Source: Luscinia megarhynchos (Eukaryota; Chordata; Aves; Passeriformes; Turdidae). Taken from it: a stretch of DNA of 64,000 nucleotides. A program made the translations under genes and the position numbers. The DNA lies in the NCBI GenBank assembly GCA_034336665.1, contig CM067568.1, positions 36,746,770 to 36,810,769 on the forward strand, written 5' to 3'. Positions 1 to 58,100 of this stretch are shown one piece after another. A model generated the notes under the pieces. That model searched no databases and was not told where the DNA came from. It was given only the letters and a program-made list of their open reading frames with translations. Position 1 is the stretch's first letter, and each line of letters opens with the position of its first letter.

Positions 1-314
1 GACAAAAATTCAAAAGTCTCAAGGCTTAATCCTTTATTAGGTCATTTACTGTCTCTTCCTCTTCCCTAATCTGATGATCTTCAGCAGCAAAGAGGTTCAA
101 CTAAATATCTTGAAAAGAAAAATTAGTAATTTAAGGTATGTAAATGTAACTTATGCTGGGAGAAAAATCAGCTGGCTATAGGCGCATGCATAACCAAACA
201 GGGAAAGCAGTGATCATCCCAAAGCCTTTTGATTGCTTATCAGAGCTTCAGTTGCATTAAGCCAAACTGGTGCTGCCTTTCTCCTTTTGCGCTCTGCACA
301 CTGTTAGTGCTCAC
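1..314 (-). other. RALGAPA1 intron after exon 17 (partial)
   Basis: Begins with donor GTGAGC at 314 and runs off the window. It contains the in-frame stop and the candidate AATAAA described separately. No exon was found here. Confidence 0.85.
33..38 (-). terminator. Possible intronic polyadenylation signal AATAAA after RALGAPA1 exon 17
   Basis: AATAAA reads on the minus strand about 266 bp downstream of the TAA (306-304) that follows the exon 17 long donor in frame. A T-rich stretch follows within 20-30 bases. Hexamers of this kind are frequent in AT-rich introns, so its function is only a possibility. Confidence 0.3.
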
Positions 315-46766
<46,452 letters not shown>

Positions 46767-48845
46767 CCCGCCGGGCCCGGGCCCGGCCCCGGCGCCGAGC
46801 TCCAGAGGCGGACAGCGGCCTCCGGATCTGCCCGCTCTGGGGCCCCTACATAGCCAGAGGCGGCAGCTCCGCCTCCGCCTCCTCCTCCCGACTCCGACCG
46901 CGATGCGGCGAGGGCGGCGGGGCGCGGCGCCGCGCCAACTCCCCGCGGGCCGGGGAGCCGGGCTGGGCCTGGACTCCCCCTTCTTCCTCCCTCGCCTTCC
47001 TCCCGCTGCTTCACGACAGCCGTCAGGTACGACCCCAGGCGTCCCCATGGCAACCGCGTCGCGACGTCACGGCGGCGCTGCCCCGCGCAGCGCCAGGCGC
47101 GGCGGGCGGGGCGCGGAGCCCGGGCCGGGGACGGGGAGCGGGCCCCGGAGCGGGACATTCAGGGGCTCGCTGCAGGAGCTCGGCAACAGTAACTGGTGCG
47201 GGAAACTGCACTTCTGCTGTTTGTAAGGAAAATGTAAAGTTATCTCATTGCACAGCTCCGGCTGTACAGAGACACTGCAGTGGAAGGCGGCAATCCTGTG
47301 AGCAATTAGGAAATAAAATCCAGGTGGGGACCGTATTCACCACGGCAGCGACTCCAAACCTTTTACTCAAGCCTCAGTTGTGCAATCAGCAACGATGTGT
47401 CTCATAGTTCCTCTTTCCACACCGATCCTCAAAGTGCTGCAACTCCTCACGCCGAGCTCCTGCCCAAAGTTGCTTCTCCCTGATTTCACTGCCTACGCCT
47501 TCAGCTGCAGTGCTGGCATCGAGACTGAACCATCGGGCACATCTGGGTCCAACACGAAGGTCTGAGGCATCCTCGTATCTTCTGTGCCCTTTTAGGATGG
47601 TCATGTCCCTTCTTCTCCTGCAGCGAAGCCAAATGAGCTCAAGAGAACACGTTTGTCTCAGTCCCATGCACAACCTCACAGCCAGGCCCACAACAGCCAG
47701 GGAAATGGATGAGTTGCTGTATCAACTTTTGCTGAGGATTGAGTTACTAACATTGAAAAAGTCCCAAGTTTCTCCTAAAAGTTTGTTTATATTCATGGGA
47801 TAGACAATTCTTAGACTTTCCAAAAGACATCTGCTGTAGTATCATTTAAGACTCTTTGCTTGGACATTTTTAAACAGTCACTAGTGCTTTGTTTTGGATT
47901 GAGGATATATATCCACTTCTGTGAGCTGAGTCTGATTCTAACAGCTGGAGTTTTTAATATTGGAAATATTCAATTATTTGAGTCTTGTTTTAGAATTGTC
48001 AACATTTACAGACCTGTCACATAAATAACATAACCCAAGTGTTTAAAATAATGATGGATAACAGTTAATGTTGGAAGCAGAAGGGCAGTGGGAACATAGT
48101 CAGCAGGGCATCAGTGAGGGACTCAAGTGTTGTGTGGTCTGCCCCAACGCAGTTAATATTCTACCATCTCTGAAAGTGAGATCTGAAGATTAGCAATGTT
48201 AGGTAATAGCTAGTATTACAATTATTTAATTTACTATAACACAGTACATTTTAGCTCTCTAAGATCTGACAATGATTCAGTGATTTATGTGCTTTGTTTT
48301 CTAAAATTCATTAATTCTAAGCACAATTCTGCATACTGAAAAACTTCAAAATACCTTTTCTTTGGAGAATTTGCTTGTTTTTCCGTTAATTTTTAGATCT
48401 TTAACTAGAGATGAGATTAAAAATAATAGAGTAAGACATCACTGAAATATTAAATGCAGGAGGGAGTGGTGTTAACCAAGATAATAATGGCTTCTACAGA
48501 TAACCTCCTTGTGCAGGCATACCAGGCAGGAAAGGCATGTTCTGTGCACAGGAAAACCCATGCTCTTGCAAAGGCTTGACTTTGAAGCATGTGACTTTGG
48601 TTCCTTTGAATATGCATGAAGGTTAGAAAAGAGCAGGATTAATTAGTTAGGCAGAGGTTAGGTTCTGCTGCATTCCAGACTGCTATTAGTGTGCCCCATT
48701 CCTCGCATTTCCACTTTAAAGAAAGAGCTTTTAAAATATTTCTATCCAGATGCAAAGGGGCTGTCATTACCAAGTTTAACTGAACTTTTAGAGGAGTACT
48801 GTAGACAAATGCTGCAGAACTTTATTCCCTCCTTCTATTAACTGT

Positions 48846-48996
48846 CAGCAAGCCTGACAGAGTTCAGAAAGCATTTGGATAATACCCTCAGGTGCATGGT
48901 GTGCCATTTGGGGATGATGCTGAACAGGGCCAGGAGTTGGACTCTATCATCCTGGTGGGTTCCTTCCAACTCAGGAGATTCTGTGATCTCTATAGT
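48846..48996 (+). mobile_element. CR1 LINE 3'-end fragment
   Basis: In the plus frame it decodes to a degraded CR1 reverse-transcriptase tail (HGVPFG.D.EQGQELDS then ILVGSFQL). The 3' end words CCTTCCAACTCAGGAGATTC and TGTGATC follow, in CR1 sense orientation. 5'-truncated, as nearly all avian CR1 copies are. Confidence 0.88.
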
Positions 48997-51900
48997 ACCC
49001 TATAGGACACTTAAAGTAGTGGGGCAATTGGATCCCATTCATACTATCAAAAAACTTCTCCTAGTTTATCTAGGATTTATGATTTCCTAAGATTTCAGCT
49101 GTTGTCAAATACTTCAGAGAACATATTTTTCTAAAACATTTTTAAATATATCCTACAGAGCACAAACCCTTCTGTTGTGGCCTAATTCAACATTTCAACA
49201 TTCCAAAGGGATAGATACTGTTAAGGATTCTTGGATACACCTACAGATATCTAAGTTTCTGGAATTCATGCCTTACTAATATTTACACCACATAAGGATA
49301 CGTGATTTAAAGTGAATTAAAATTACTCAGATTTTCACTAAGTGTTTCTCATCTTTCAGGTAGCTAGTATAGATCTTATACCTGACCTCTTTGAGGTGCA
49401 TGCACTGAAGAGCTATTTGCCCACACAGTCCTTCAACAGAAAAGAAGAAATTTTTAGAAGAATTTTTTAAAATTCTTTAAATGTCACTGCTTCTGATCTT
49501 TTCATATTTAGCTTCACAGTATCCTTCCTATGAGGGTTGTTGAGAAAGAAGGCTCTCTAAATTGTGCTGTGGCTGTTGGAGTGGTGTGCTGTGAACCTCT
49601 GAGTATATGGCTTTGCCTGTGCAGCAGTATTCCTGTTTGTCCTGAGTAACAAATTTTTTACTTAATAGGCAACTATCTACTTTATGAAAAAGGCCCCAAA
49701 ACTAGATATTTAAGTTTGAGTACAGTTCTGTACAATTTAATACTCTAGTGTAACATATTGATACTAGAGATGTTTCCTACTTTCACCTAAGCAGTCAAAT
49801 ATCAGGATCCTCTAATATATTTCCCATATAATAATAATGGAATAGCTAGCTGTCCCTTCAACAAAATCCTCCTCCTATGAAGATGATGATTCCCATGATT
49901 TCCCCATTGCATTTGCAAAACTCTGTGTCTCACAGATGAAATCTGGAATTTATATACTTCTGTGTTTAAGGGAAGCAGCTTTCAATGAACTTATAGTCTG
50001 CTTTTGTTTCATTAGCAGTGTATCAGCATTAATACCTCTGTGTGATACAAAGCCAGAACACTGCAATCTTTCCGCTCACCAAAGATCACAAATTTGAATA
50101 AATTTTTCCAAGAAATACAGAACTCATGAAGCCAGATTCCTCCAAATTTGTATTCTAGCTACTGAAAGCCATGAGCCACCTCCCTTCACAACCATCAGCC
50201 TTCCTTTGTTTAGTCCTCCCCTACCTGTTTGGGATGGGCAAGAGGCTGGACTGCAGTTCAGTCTTAACTACATGTGTACAAGTTGGCAAGCTGCTGCCTC
50301 CTGGACAAAAGTTAAGTGAACACATATGCCTCTCTAGGACATTAAAAGGTTTTATTTGTTCCAAATGCTGTTTCACAAAACATGCAGAAATTTGGTATCT
50401 TTAATACTCATGCTGTCATGTAATATAAGATCAACATCAGACAATGGCTTCAAAAGTAGCAGGGAGAGTGCAATTGAAAAAAAAACAAAACAACCAACAA
50501 ACCCCAAACCAACCAAACAAACAATCATTACCTAAGCTTTGTTTCCTTAGCATGCTAGGACCCTGTCAACCATGCTCAAAGAACAGAAGGGGTAAAGGGC
50601 CTGTGATGATGAGAAACTTTTATACATGTGGAAGTTACTTAAAATTGGTGTAATCATTGCTAATTCCTGGCCAGCAGTGCCAGAGAATTTACTTTTGCTA
50701 TGCAAAGTCACCTCCAACTCACAATGTTTGAGTTCTAACGTCAGCACTAGCACCCATATCTGATAGGAAAGAGCTTTTGAAATGTGAATACTCTGATACA
50801 GTGGAAGTTGCGACAACTTTTCTTTTAACCAAAAGTACTCAAACACTTAACCACTGAGATGTTTTATTTTTCTTTCCCAACTCATTAAACAGTTTTGCAA
50901 TATTGACAAATGCGAAAAAGAAACCCTGCATGTCTGCCAGCCTTTAGGGGAGAAACAATTTTGTAAAGATTATTTCCTTTCTATCAAAGGAAATATTTTG
51001 CCTCAATCTCTCCTGTTTCGTCACCCACAGGAGTAAAATGGATATTTTAAAAATAGGTCATAGCTCTTTGTGTTTATTTTGATTAGTAAAACTGTACATC
51101 TTTTGCAGCATATATCAGAGTCTTTTGCTGAGGAATGAATATCATACAATAGTCTTCAAACACAGCTCATAACTGGCACTCCATGAGTGCTACTTTAAAT
51201 TGCTGCTGATCTTGACCTGCATGCAAAATAGTCTTTTCAGAGTTCTTGTGACCTACCTGCTAATATTGCACTTTCAAATCAAGGGTGAAGAGTTAGATTT
51301 AATGAAGTGTTCAGTGTATCATTGTCACAGCATAAGCTGGCTTGTAGCTGGGCAATTAATTCAGCCATAAATAAGATTTGATTCAAGTAGCCTGGTTTGA
51401 TAAACAGGACCCTAGGTGAACAACAGTAGGATAGATTCAAACCCTAAAGAGAAGGAATTTCCAACTTCATTAAGATATAGTGCACTATATTGCACACATG
51501 GTAAAAGCTCTTTCATCCCTACTTCTCCTTCAAGGTTTCATCTATACCTGTGTTCTAATGATTCACATTACACATACATTTCTGTCTGGTTTCTCCTTTT
51601 GCAATCTTCCTCCTGTCAGAAATAGCTACTATGCAACTACTCACTACAACAAAAGCTGGCAATCAGGATTATAATCAGAAACTTAGTAACTGCTTTTCAG
51701 AATCTAAAATGATACATGTTTACACTCACTGCCTCCATTCAATAGATTAGGTATAAAATTATAGCTTTTCTTCCTAGTTTTTTCTTAAGGCGTCCCAAAT
51801 TGGGAAAGGCAATATCATAATTTGTTCTAGCCAGCATTTTATTTATAGTGATTGTTATTGCATCTAAATCTTTTCAATACCAGTTTTCAACAGAATTTCC

Positions 51901-52792
51901 AGTTTTGAATTTTTACATGGTTGCCAACTGTCCCTGTTAATGGTCTCTTTCTAATTGTTGGAAAATACCACAAAAAACCTCTCAGCTGTTAGTTCCCCAA
52001 TTCCCCATTAAATGCAGAACCGAGCAGATAAAGATTATGACAATCTCCTTCTTAATAGTTATTTTACCCTAATGAAGGGCATAAGTCATTATCCAGAAAA
52101 AAAAAAGCAATCAACCTTTGTAGGACCTAACACTTGCATTGACTTATATTGATGAAATGTTCAATCAGAGACTGGTTCTCTTGTGGTTGGCTGGATTCAT
52201 AGATATATGTATACACACTAAACAAAAATCTTTGCAATTCCTCTAACAGGCCAGATAGAATTTCATCTTTCCCCACTCCTTCTAGCATTTGCTTCTAGAG
52301 AGCTGATTAAGATAGGTGTTGCCAATTTCTATGTTAAGGGCTTATAGGTGATCTGAAAAATTGTTTTTATAGTCTGGAAATAAACTACAGGCTGCTATTA
52401 GCCCTGTGCCTATATGTAGTGCCCAGAAGTGCCCTTTGCTCTTACATTTTCCAGAACTACATTCGGACAGTCAAGTTAACTTCAACCAGTACCTTTTTTT
52501 TCCTTCACATAAAAGATGTTTATATTGCTTTAGCTGGGTAATCTCCCCCTCTCCTGGCTATAAACAGAATAGAAACATGTAGAATTGTATGTTATTAAAA
52601 AAAGGTTCTGGCTAAACTCCTTCCTGATCATGGCTGCTGATTTCCATCAGGGCATGGGAACTTTGATTTCCTTCTGGGAGTTTATTTTTAGCTCCTTTAG
52701 ACCTAGTTCCAACTGTTTGAATAGGAAAATACAATCAAGCCAAAGGTTTCCTGTTTTCCTGCTATTCATTTCACTGCAACTATTTCCAGTAG

Positions 52793-52828
52793 GTTTTTTT
52801 TGTTTGTTTTTGTTTTTGTTTTGTTTTC
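52793..52828. repeat. (TTTG)n-like low-complexity tract
   Basis: About 36 bases of T runs separated by single G. Confidence 0.85.
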
Positions 52829-52891
52829 TAGTCCAGAACCTTTGATTACTAGTCTTTTTATCTTGCTAGTCCAAGGGAAAGGCAGTGAAAT

Positions 52892-53638
52892 CTTTCAGGA
52901 AAGAGAATGAAATCTTGTGAGGATTATTTGGGCAAGATTCAATCCATTTCCCTGCACTTGCCATCCTATTCACTTTTAGTGTTTTCACTTGGTTTTGGAA
53001 TTTCCATTTTTTTTTCAGCCTTTCATTTCCTTAGTGTCTTCTCCTCACTCTTTGTTTATCTTTCTTCCCTGATGCCAGGATTTTAATTGGATTAAATTTT
53101 TAAATTTGCAAAGTTTTGGTCCTTTTAACTGCCCCTTATTCCATCTCAGTCCATTTGGTTGTTTTCACTCCATTTCCAAATTTTCTGTTTTTTTCCCATC
53201 TCATTTTAATGTATCATATCTCCTTTCCAGAGCATTTGTGAGACTTTGTCTTCTGACTTCAAGATTTCATTCCCTTTCCTGAAAGGAAAAATTAAAATGC
53301 AATGGAAAAAACCCAGAAAATTTGGAAATGGAGTGACAACAACCAAATGGACCGAGATGAAGTGAGGGCAGTGAAAAGGATGAAAATTTGCCAAAATTAC
53401 TACAAATAAAATATTGAAATAAAGGAAGTAAAAAAAAAAAGAGTGTAGAGGAGGTGCTGAGGTGCTAAGGAAATGAGATGAAAAAAAATAAAAAAAAAGA
53501 AAGAGGGAAAATTCCAAAACCAAGTGAAAACACTGAAAGTGAATGCAATGATAAGAATTGCAGGGAAATGCACCGCAGGGAATTGCCCAAATAATCCTTA
53601 TTAAAATCACAAGATTTCATTCCCTTTCCTGAAAGGAA
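52892..53638. repeat. Long imperfect inverted repeat (unclassified), arms about 325-345 bp
   Basis: The left arm (52892 to about 53216) matches the reverse complement of the right arm (about 53290-53638) over almost its whole length, with scattered mismatches and small gaps. Shared words, left as written and right as complement, include GGATTATTTGGGCAA, GTGTTTTCACTTGGTTTTGG and CATTTCCAAATTTTCTG. A loop of about 75 bp separates the arms. A 29-bp sequence beginning CAAGATTTCATTCCC occurs identically at 53260-53288 and 53610-53638, and inverted at the outer end of the left arm. I do not recognise the family. A foldback or MITE-like element or an inverted duplication are the main options. Confidence 0.85.
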
Positions 53639-53930
53639 GAAAGTAAGTGGACAGGTGGACAGTTTGGACAGGTTTTTCCAGAAAGTGTCACTTCTATTCA
53701 GTACATCTTATGTGAATGAACAGAAAAGTACTGATACTCAAATCCAAAAATATTATCCCAACCCTGCGCAGATTGCAGTATTATCTCTTTACTCACTTCT
53801 CATATCTACTCACAGTGGACAGATGTCAGTTTTAGTTAAGTCTGATTTCGTTTAAAGCATATCACACTGGGTACAGGACAGCAAGTGACACTGGAGAAGG
53901 AGCAAGTTCTGCTGGGGAGGCCACTATTCA

Positions 53931-54187
53931 CAGAATCATAAAATGGTTTGAGTTGGAAGGCACCTTAAAGATCATCTTGTTCCAAATCCCCTGCCATGGG
54001 CAGGGACACTTTCCAGTAGTCCAGGGTGCTGAAAGCCCCATCCAACCTGGAGTGGAACACTTCCAGGGATGAGGCATCCACATCTTCTCTGGGCAACCAG
54101 TTCCAGTTCCTCACCACCCCCACAGTAAAGAACTTCCCCTTAAAGAACCGCAAGGACCCCTCTCCTCTGAGATCCGAGCCATAAGGG
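53931..54187 (-). mobile_element. CR1 LINE 3'-end fragment next to BRMS1L promoter
   Basis: Starts with the CR1 hallmark read antisense (CAGAATCATAAAATGGTTTG, then AGTTGGAAGGCACC). On the minus strand it decodes to a CR1 ORF2 tail (RNWNWLPREDVDASSLEVFH). It ends at the edge of the CpG island. Confidence 0.93.
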
Positions 54188-54214
54188 ACGCCTTGCCAGG
54201 ATGAAAACTCCCAG

Positions 54215-55160
54215 CAGGAGCTCGGCGGGTGGTGGGGCACAGGCGAAGCCCCGCCTGGTCCCGCCGCTACTCGGGGGGAACGGCCGCGATGGAACCGCCG
54301 CCGGTTCGGGCCACAGCCTCGCTCGGCCTCCTGCGGGAGACGCGGGCAGGCACAAAGCGCTCCGAGCTCTGCCCGGCCGCGATGAAGCCTCTCTCGGCAC
54401 CGAGCAGTCCTGTGAGTGTCCCGGGACGGGAGAGGGGCACGAAAAGCCGCCGCTACGCACTCAGCCCCTCACAGCGCCCCACCGGCCCCTCCTCTCAGGG
54501 CGGACCACAATTCCCAGAGCGCCGCGCGCGCGGTGACGCCGGACGGCGGCGGGGCTCGGCCAATGGGTGGGCGCGCAGGCAGCGGGCGGGGCGGAGCGGC
54601 CGGTGGCAGCGGCGGAGCGGCGGCGGGAAGGGCGGGCTCAGGGCTCCACAGCAGCGGCGGGGACGATGCCGGTCCATTCCCGGGAGAAGAAAGAGAATAA
54701 TCACGATGAGATGGAGGTGGACTACGGAGAGAACGAGGGCAGCAGCTCTGAGGAGGAGGAGACCGAGAGCTCGTCCGTCTCCGAGGAGGGGGACAGCTCA
54801 GGTACCGCAGCCGCCCGGAAGGCAGCGCCGCTGTAGAGGGCGCCGCGGCGGCTCCGTCAGCGCTCGGTGCTGCCCCGGGGACACGCCGGTTCCGCCCCGC
54901 TCTGGTGGCTGTGTTTGTCCCCCTTTCCCCTCCCCACCGTGGCCCCGCCCCGGCCCAGCCTCCCGTCGGCTCGGCGGCTGCTCTGGGGGCTGCCTGCCGG
55001 CCGGGAGCGGGGCGGGGCGCACGGGCCGGGAGCCCGCTGAGCCGCGGGCCGCTGGCTCGGAGCGGGCGGGACCCGGCCATGGCGCCCGGGCCGCGCTGCT
55101 CCGCGCCGGGAGCAGCCGTGCGCTGTGCCCTGCTGCGCTACGGTGCGTCCTGGCGGAGGG
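54215..55160 (+). promoter_or_regulatory. CpG-island promoter of BRMS1L
   Basis: Dense CpG around exon 1. Upstream of the start codon, in order: a ZNF143/Staf-type site ACCACAATTCCCAGAGCGCC at 54504-54523, a CCAAT box (CGGCCAATGG) at 54560-54564 for NF-Y, and an Sp1-type GGGCGGGGCGG at 54584-54594. There is no TATA box. This set is typical of housekeeping promoters. Transcription probably starts between about 54595 and 54665, which is inferred. Confidence 0.85.
54666..54801 (+). CDS. BRMS1L: BRMS1L exon 1, coding part (residues 1-45)
   Basis: Encodes the acidic N-terminus up to EEGDSS and one base of the next Glu. The donor is G|GTACCG, weak after GTA. The frame runs on into intron 1 for twelve codons to a stop. 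Confidence 0.96.
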
Positions 55161-58100
55161 ACGCCGCGCTGAGGCTCCGTGGCGTGTATACATACGTGTG
55201 CATAGATGAACATGGTGTGTACCTACGTATAAGTACATATTTGCATGCAAGCTCATGAGTTTCTGCTCGGTGTTTTAAGACCTGTCTTTGAGCGGATATT
55301 GGAAGCCCTGTCAATACCTACCACTGGCCTCTTTTGCAAATTACTTCGGCCTCTACTCGGTTGAAGGTCCCTTTTTTTCCATAGTTTCCCTCTGGACTAT
55401 AGATTTTGAATTACATTAGTACCTGAAATCTAACTTTTAGAGGGTCATTTTTTCTATGTTTAATTTACATTGTGTTATTAAGAAGATTATTGTTATCTGT
55501 TGAACCTTTCCTTGTGATTACTACTTTATGTCTTTGATCTTAAAACATTTCCAGGTGATAACCAGTAGGAGTGTGTAGTGCCTCATTTGACTAGTGATGA
55601 AATGCAAGACAGTGGATGGAAAGGAAGTTGGACAGGGTCAATGATTTGAGAAAAGTCCTGATGTCGATGTAGACCAGGATCAGTCCTAGACCTGACATGT
55701 GGTTCTGGCAGCTGAAGTGATTTAATGCTGAGAACCCCTATATCACCAAAATAAAAATGTCGAATATGCTGAGTTGGAAGGTACCCAGAAGGATCATTGA
55801 GACCAACTCCTGGCTCTGTACAGGACACCCCAAAAATCACACCATCCTGAGAGTCTGGGATTAGGAAGGAGTAAGTGTGTTTTAAGAGAATGTAGTCTGT
55901 GTTTCTTTAAAACAATACAAGAAGCTCTCCTGATAATTTTTTGTTGCATTCCACAGAGAAATGCTTTTAAGGGAGTACTTAGAGTGTGATGATTACAGAA
56001 AATTACATGCTCGTCTCAGTGTGTTGACCAATATGAACATACTCCTTGGAAGTATATTGTTTCTACAGACTGTATAAACTACAGAGTGATTGGCACCCCA
56101 AAAAATAAGTCTCAATTGAAATGTAAAGTTTTTTGTTATATTTGTCAATTGCATTACTTACATTCAGCCTTCTTTTTTTTTTTCTGTCTCCAGTAAATGC
56201 CTGAGAATACAAAGGTGTTATTAGGGGAAGTGTGACTCGTCCTTGAGAGCTGGCACTCTTTCTATCCTGTTCATTTAGATGTTTAGTTACTTAGTACAGG
56301 TGTTTTATTGACTGGGATATAGAATAGTTTCTTAGGGCTTAATTGAAAAAGCCACAAGTTATGCTTACTATCCCAGAGGAGAATTTGGCGATTTTTTGGA
56401 GTACTTTATATAGGCCACAGCTTATTAAAAAAAGCTATTTTAGGTGCTGTTACATTTTAAGTGCTTTGTGGATTTTTTTATCTTTAAACCAGGTTGCCCT
56501 AATTACTATGTTTGACTGCTTGAGTATAGTAGGGAAAAACAACTGTGATTTTGAAAGTGTTTGCAAGTACTGTGATTACTTTTTGCAGTATGAAACTGTA
56601 TGGTAAATCTGAAATTTTGAGAAAGGATGGGCCTATCAGCAACTGTTTTAATATGAAATGAGCAGTCTTTCACCTCCTGGGATGTAAATTTTCAATTTGA
56701 AAGCCATGAGATTTGATTTTACACCTTTTTACTTTTTCAGCAATGCATGTTCCATAGTCTGTATGCTGTTTAAGGAAAGGAATGAGAAAGAAATTCCATA
56801 AGTGGGGAATTAAAGATATTTCAGGACTCTGAAATATGAAAATCTTAATAATTTTATGAATCTTACTGGAAAAAGAATAAGGATGAATCAATTGAAGAGC
56901 AACTTGGCATGTGAATTGACATTTAGTATGGATGAGAGGTAGAATGAAGACTTCTAGTCAGAAGGTCAAAGACTTGAAAGTATCTATAGCTGAGAGCAAT
57001 TGGAGAGAGCTATGTGTTATTTCTTCATCTACAAAGAAGTCAGCTATACCCTCAGATACCAGTAAATAGCAACATTTCCTTGCAACACAAGTTTAAAATG
57101 TAAGATGCAGACCCTTTCCCCTCCAACACTGGGTATGCTCTGATGCTCAGCCAGGATTACAGTTCTAGTTTTCTTTGCTTTGTACTCCCTAAACATAGAC
57201 AAACAATAAAATGTTACTTTAAGGAAAGTTTATGAGTGAACTCCTTACTAAAACATCCTTAGCATCAAAAGCATAGCAGAACATATTTGAAAAATGTTTG
57301 AGAATAAAGGGGGAAAACTGTGGGTATCCCAGTGCTTGTTCCTGTTTGGTTACTCTGGGAGGTGCCCTCACATTTTAAAGAAGCTTTATTTTTGTAGCAC
57401 TGAAATGCTTTAGACACCTCTGAGTAATGTGATTGTCACATTCCTTAAATCTGGCCAAATTATAAGTTGCTAGATTGATTTTTTGTCTTGGATATCATGT
57501 CAAACAATCAAATAAAACTTTGTTCTTTATATGATTTTCAGCCTAATTCTGGAGTTATGGTTTTGCCTTACTTTTGAGAACAGTATTTTAATATAAATAT
57601 CTCTTCACAGCTTGATATGCTCTTCCCCCACCCTCCCATTCGTTGTATTTTTTTAAGCTCTGTCTTCAAATGTTCTTGCTCTGCTTTCCAATACTTCAGG
57701 TTATATTGTGTTTTAAAACTTTGTGTACTGTTGTTTTTAATTGTACTAACAGTACAGACTGCATTAGGTCTTTAATTTGGACTCATAGTTGCCATTTTAA
57801 TACTGATGGGTATTGCTGTGCTGATTGCTGGTTTTCATATCCAGAGAAGGTTAGTATAGTTTTTAGTCTTAAAAGCTTGTGATGATTTCAGGAAGAAGTT
57901 AAGTGCAGAGAGGTCTGAGTAGAAAATCTGATTTAATCAGATTCTTCCAAGTAGCTAGTGGCCCTGAAGCTTCTCCTTTCACCTCATCAGCTTTACAAAT
58001 TGCCATACTGTTTTGCAAAGCAGTAAGAATGAAGACTTGCATGCTGCATTCTGTAGATGGTGTAGGAGACAGCATAAAGCAGTTAAACGTGTTTGTTGGA

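Larger units (their letters stand above)
46767..54665. other. Intergenic region between the RALGAPA1 and BRMS1L start codons
   Basis: About 7.9 kb between divergent genes, including both 5' UTRs and promoters. It holds a plus-strand CR1 fragment, a T/G-rich tract at 52793-52828, a long inverted repeat and a minus-strand CR1 fragment. I found no coding gene. A GC-richer patch at 47380-47700 has a 101-codon minus-strand frame that I could not identify. Confidence 0.8.

Noticed and set aside
46767..47048. In-frame upstream ATG (47048) that would add 94 residues to RALGAPA1
   Set aside because: The frame is open only because the CpG island has few stops. The human protein starts at MFSKK, and the upstream ATG lies within the X-box-like motif, so it is probably promoter rather than transcript.
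47386..47691. 101-codon minus-strand frame in a GC-richer patch upstream of RALGAPA1
   Set aside because: I considered an exon or retrocopy, but found no splice context, no recognisable domain and no second exon. A database search would be needed to revive it.
53206..53610. 134-codon minus-strand Phe-rich frame
   Set aside because: It lies inside the long inverted repeat and reflects its T-rich strand, not a protein.
53965..54240. Minus-strand frame as a host gene
   Set aside because: It is the degraded reverse-transcriptase tail of a CR1 fragment.
54567..54665. Upstream extension of the BRMS1L frame
   Set aside because: It has no ATG, only a GTG, and overlaps the CCAAT and Sp1 motifs. The ATG at 54666 matches the known N-terminus and has A at -3.
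54201..55258. Several long reading frames on both strands (up to 326 codons) around BRMS1L exon 1
   Set aside because: They are Arg/Pro/Gly/Ala-rich products of CpG-island composition, overlapping on both strands, with no recognisable protein.
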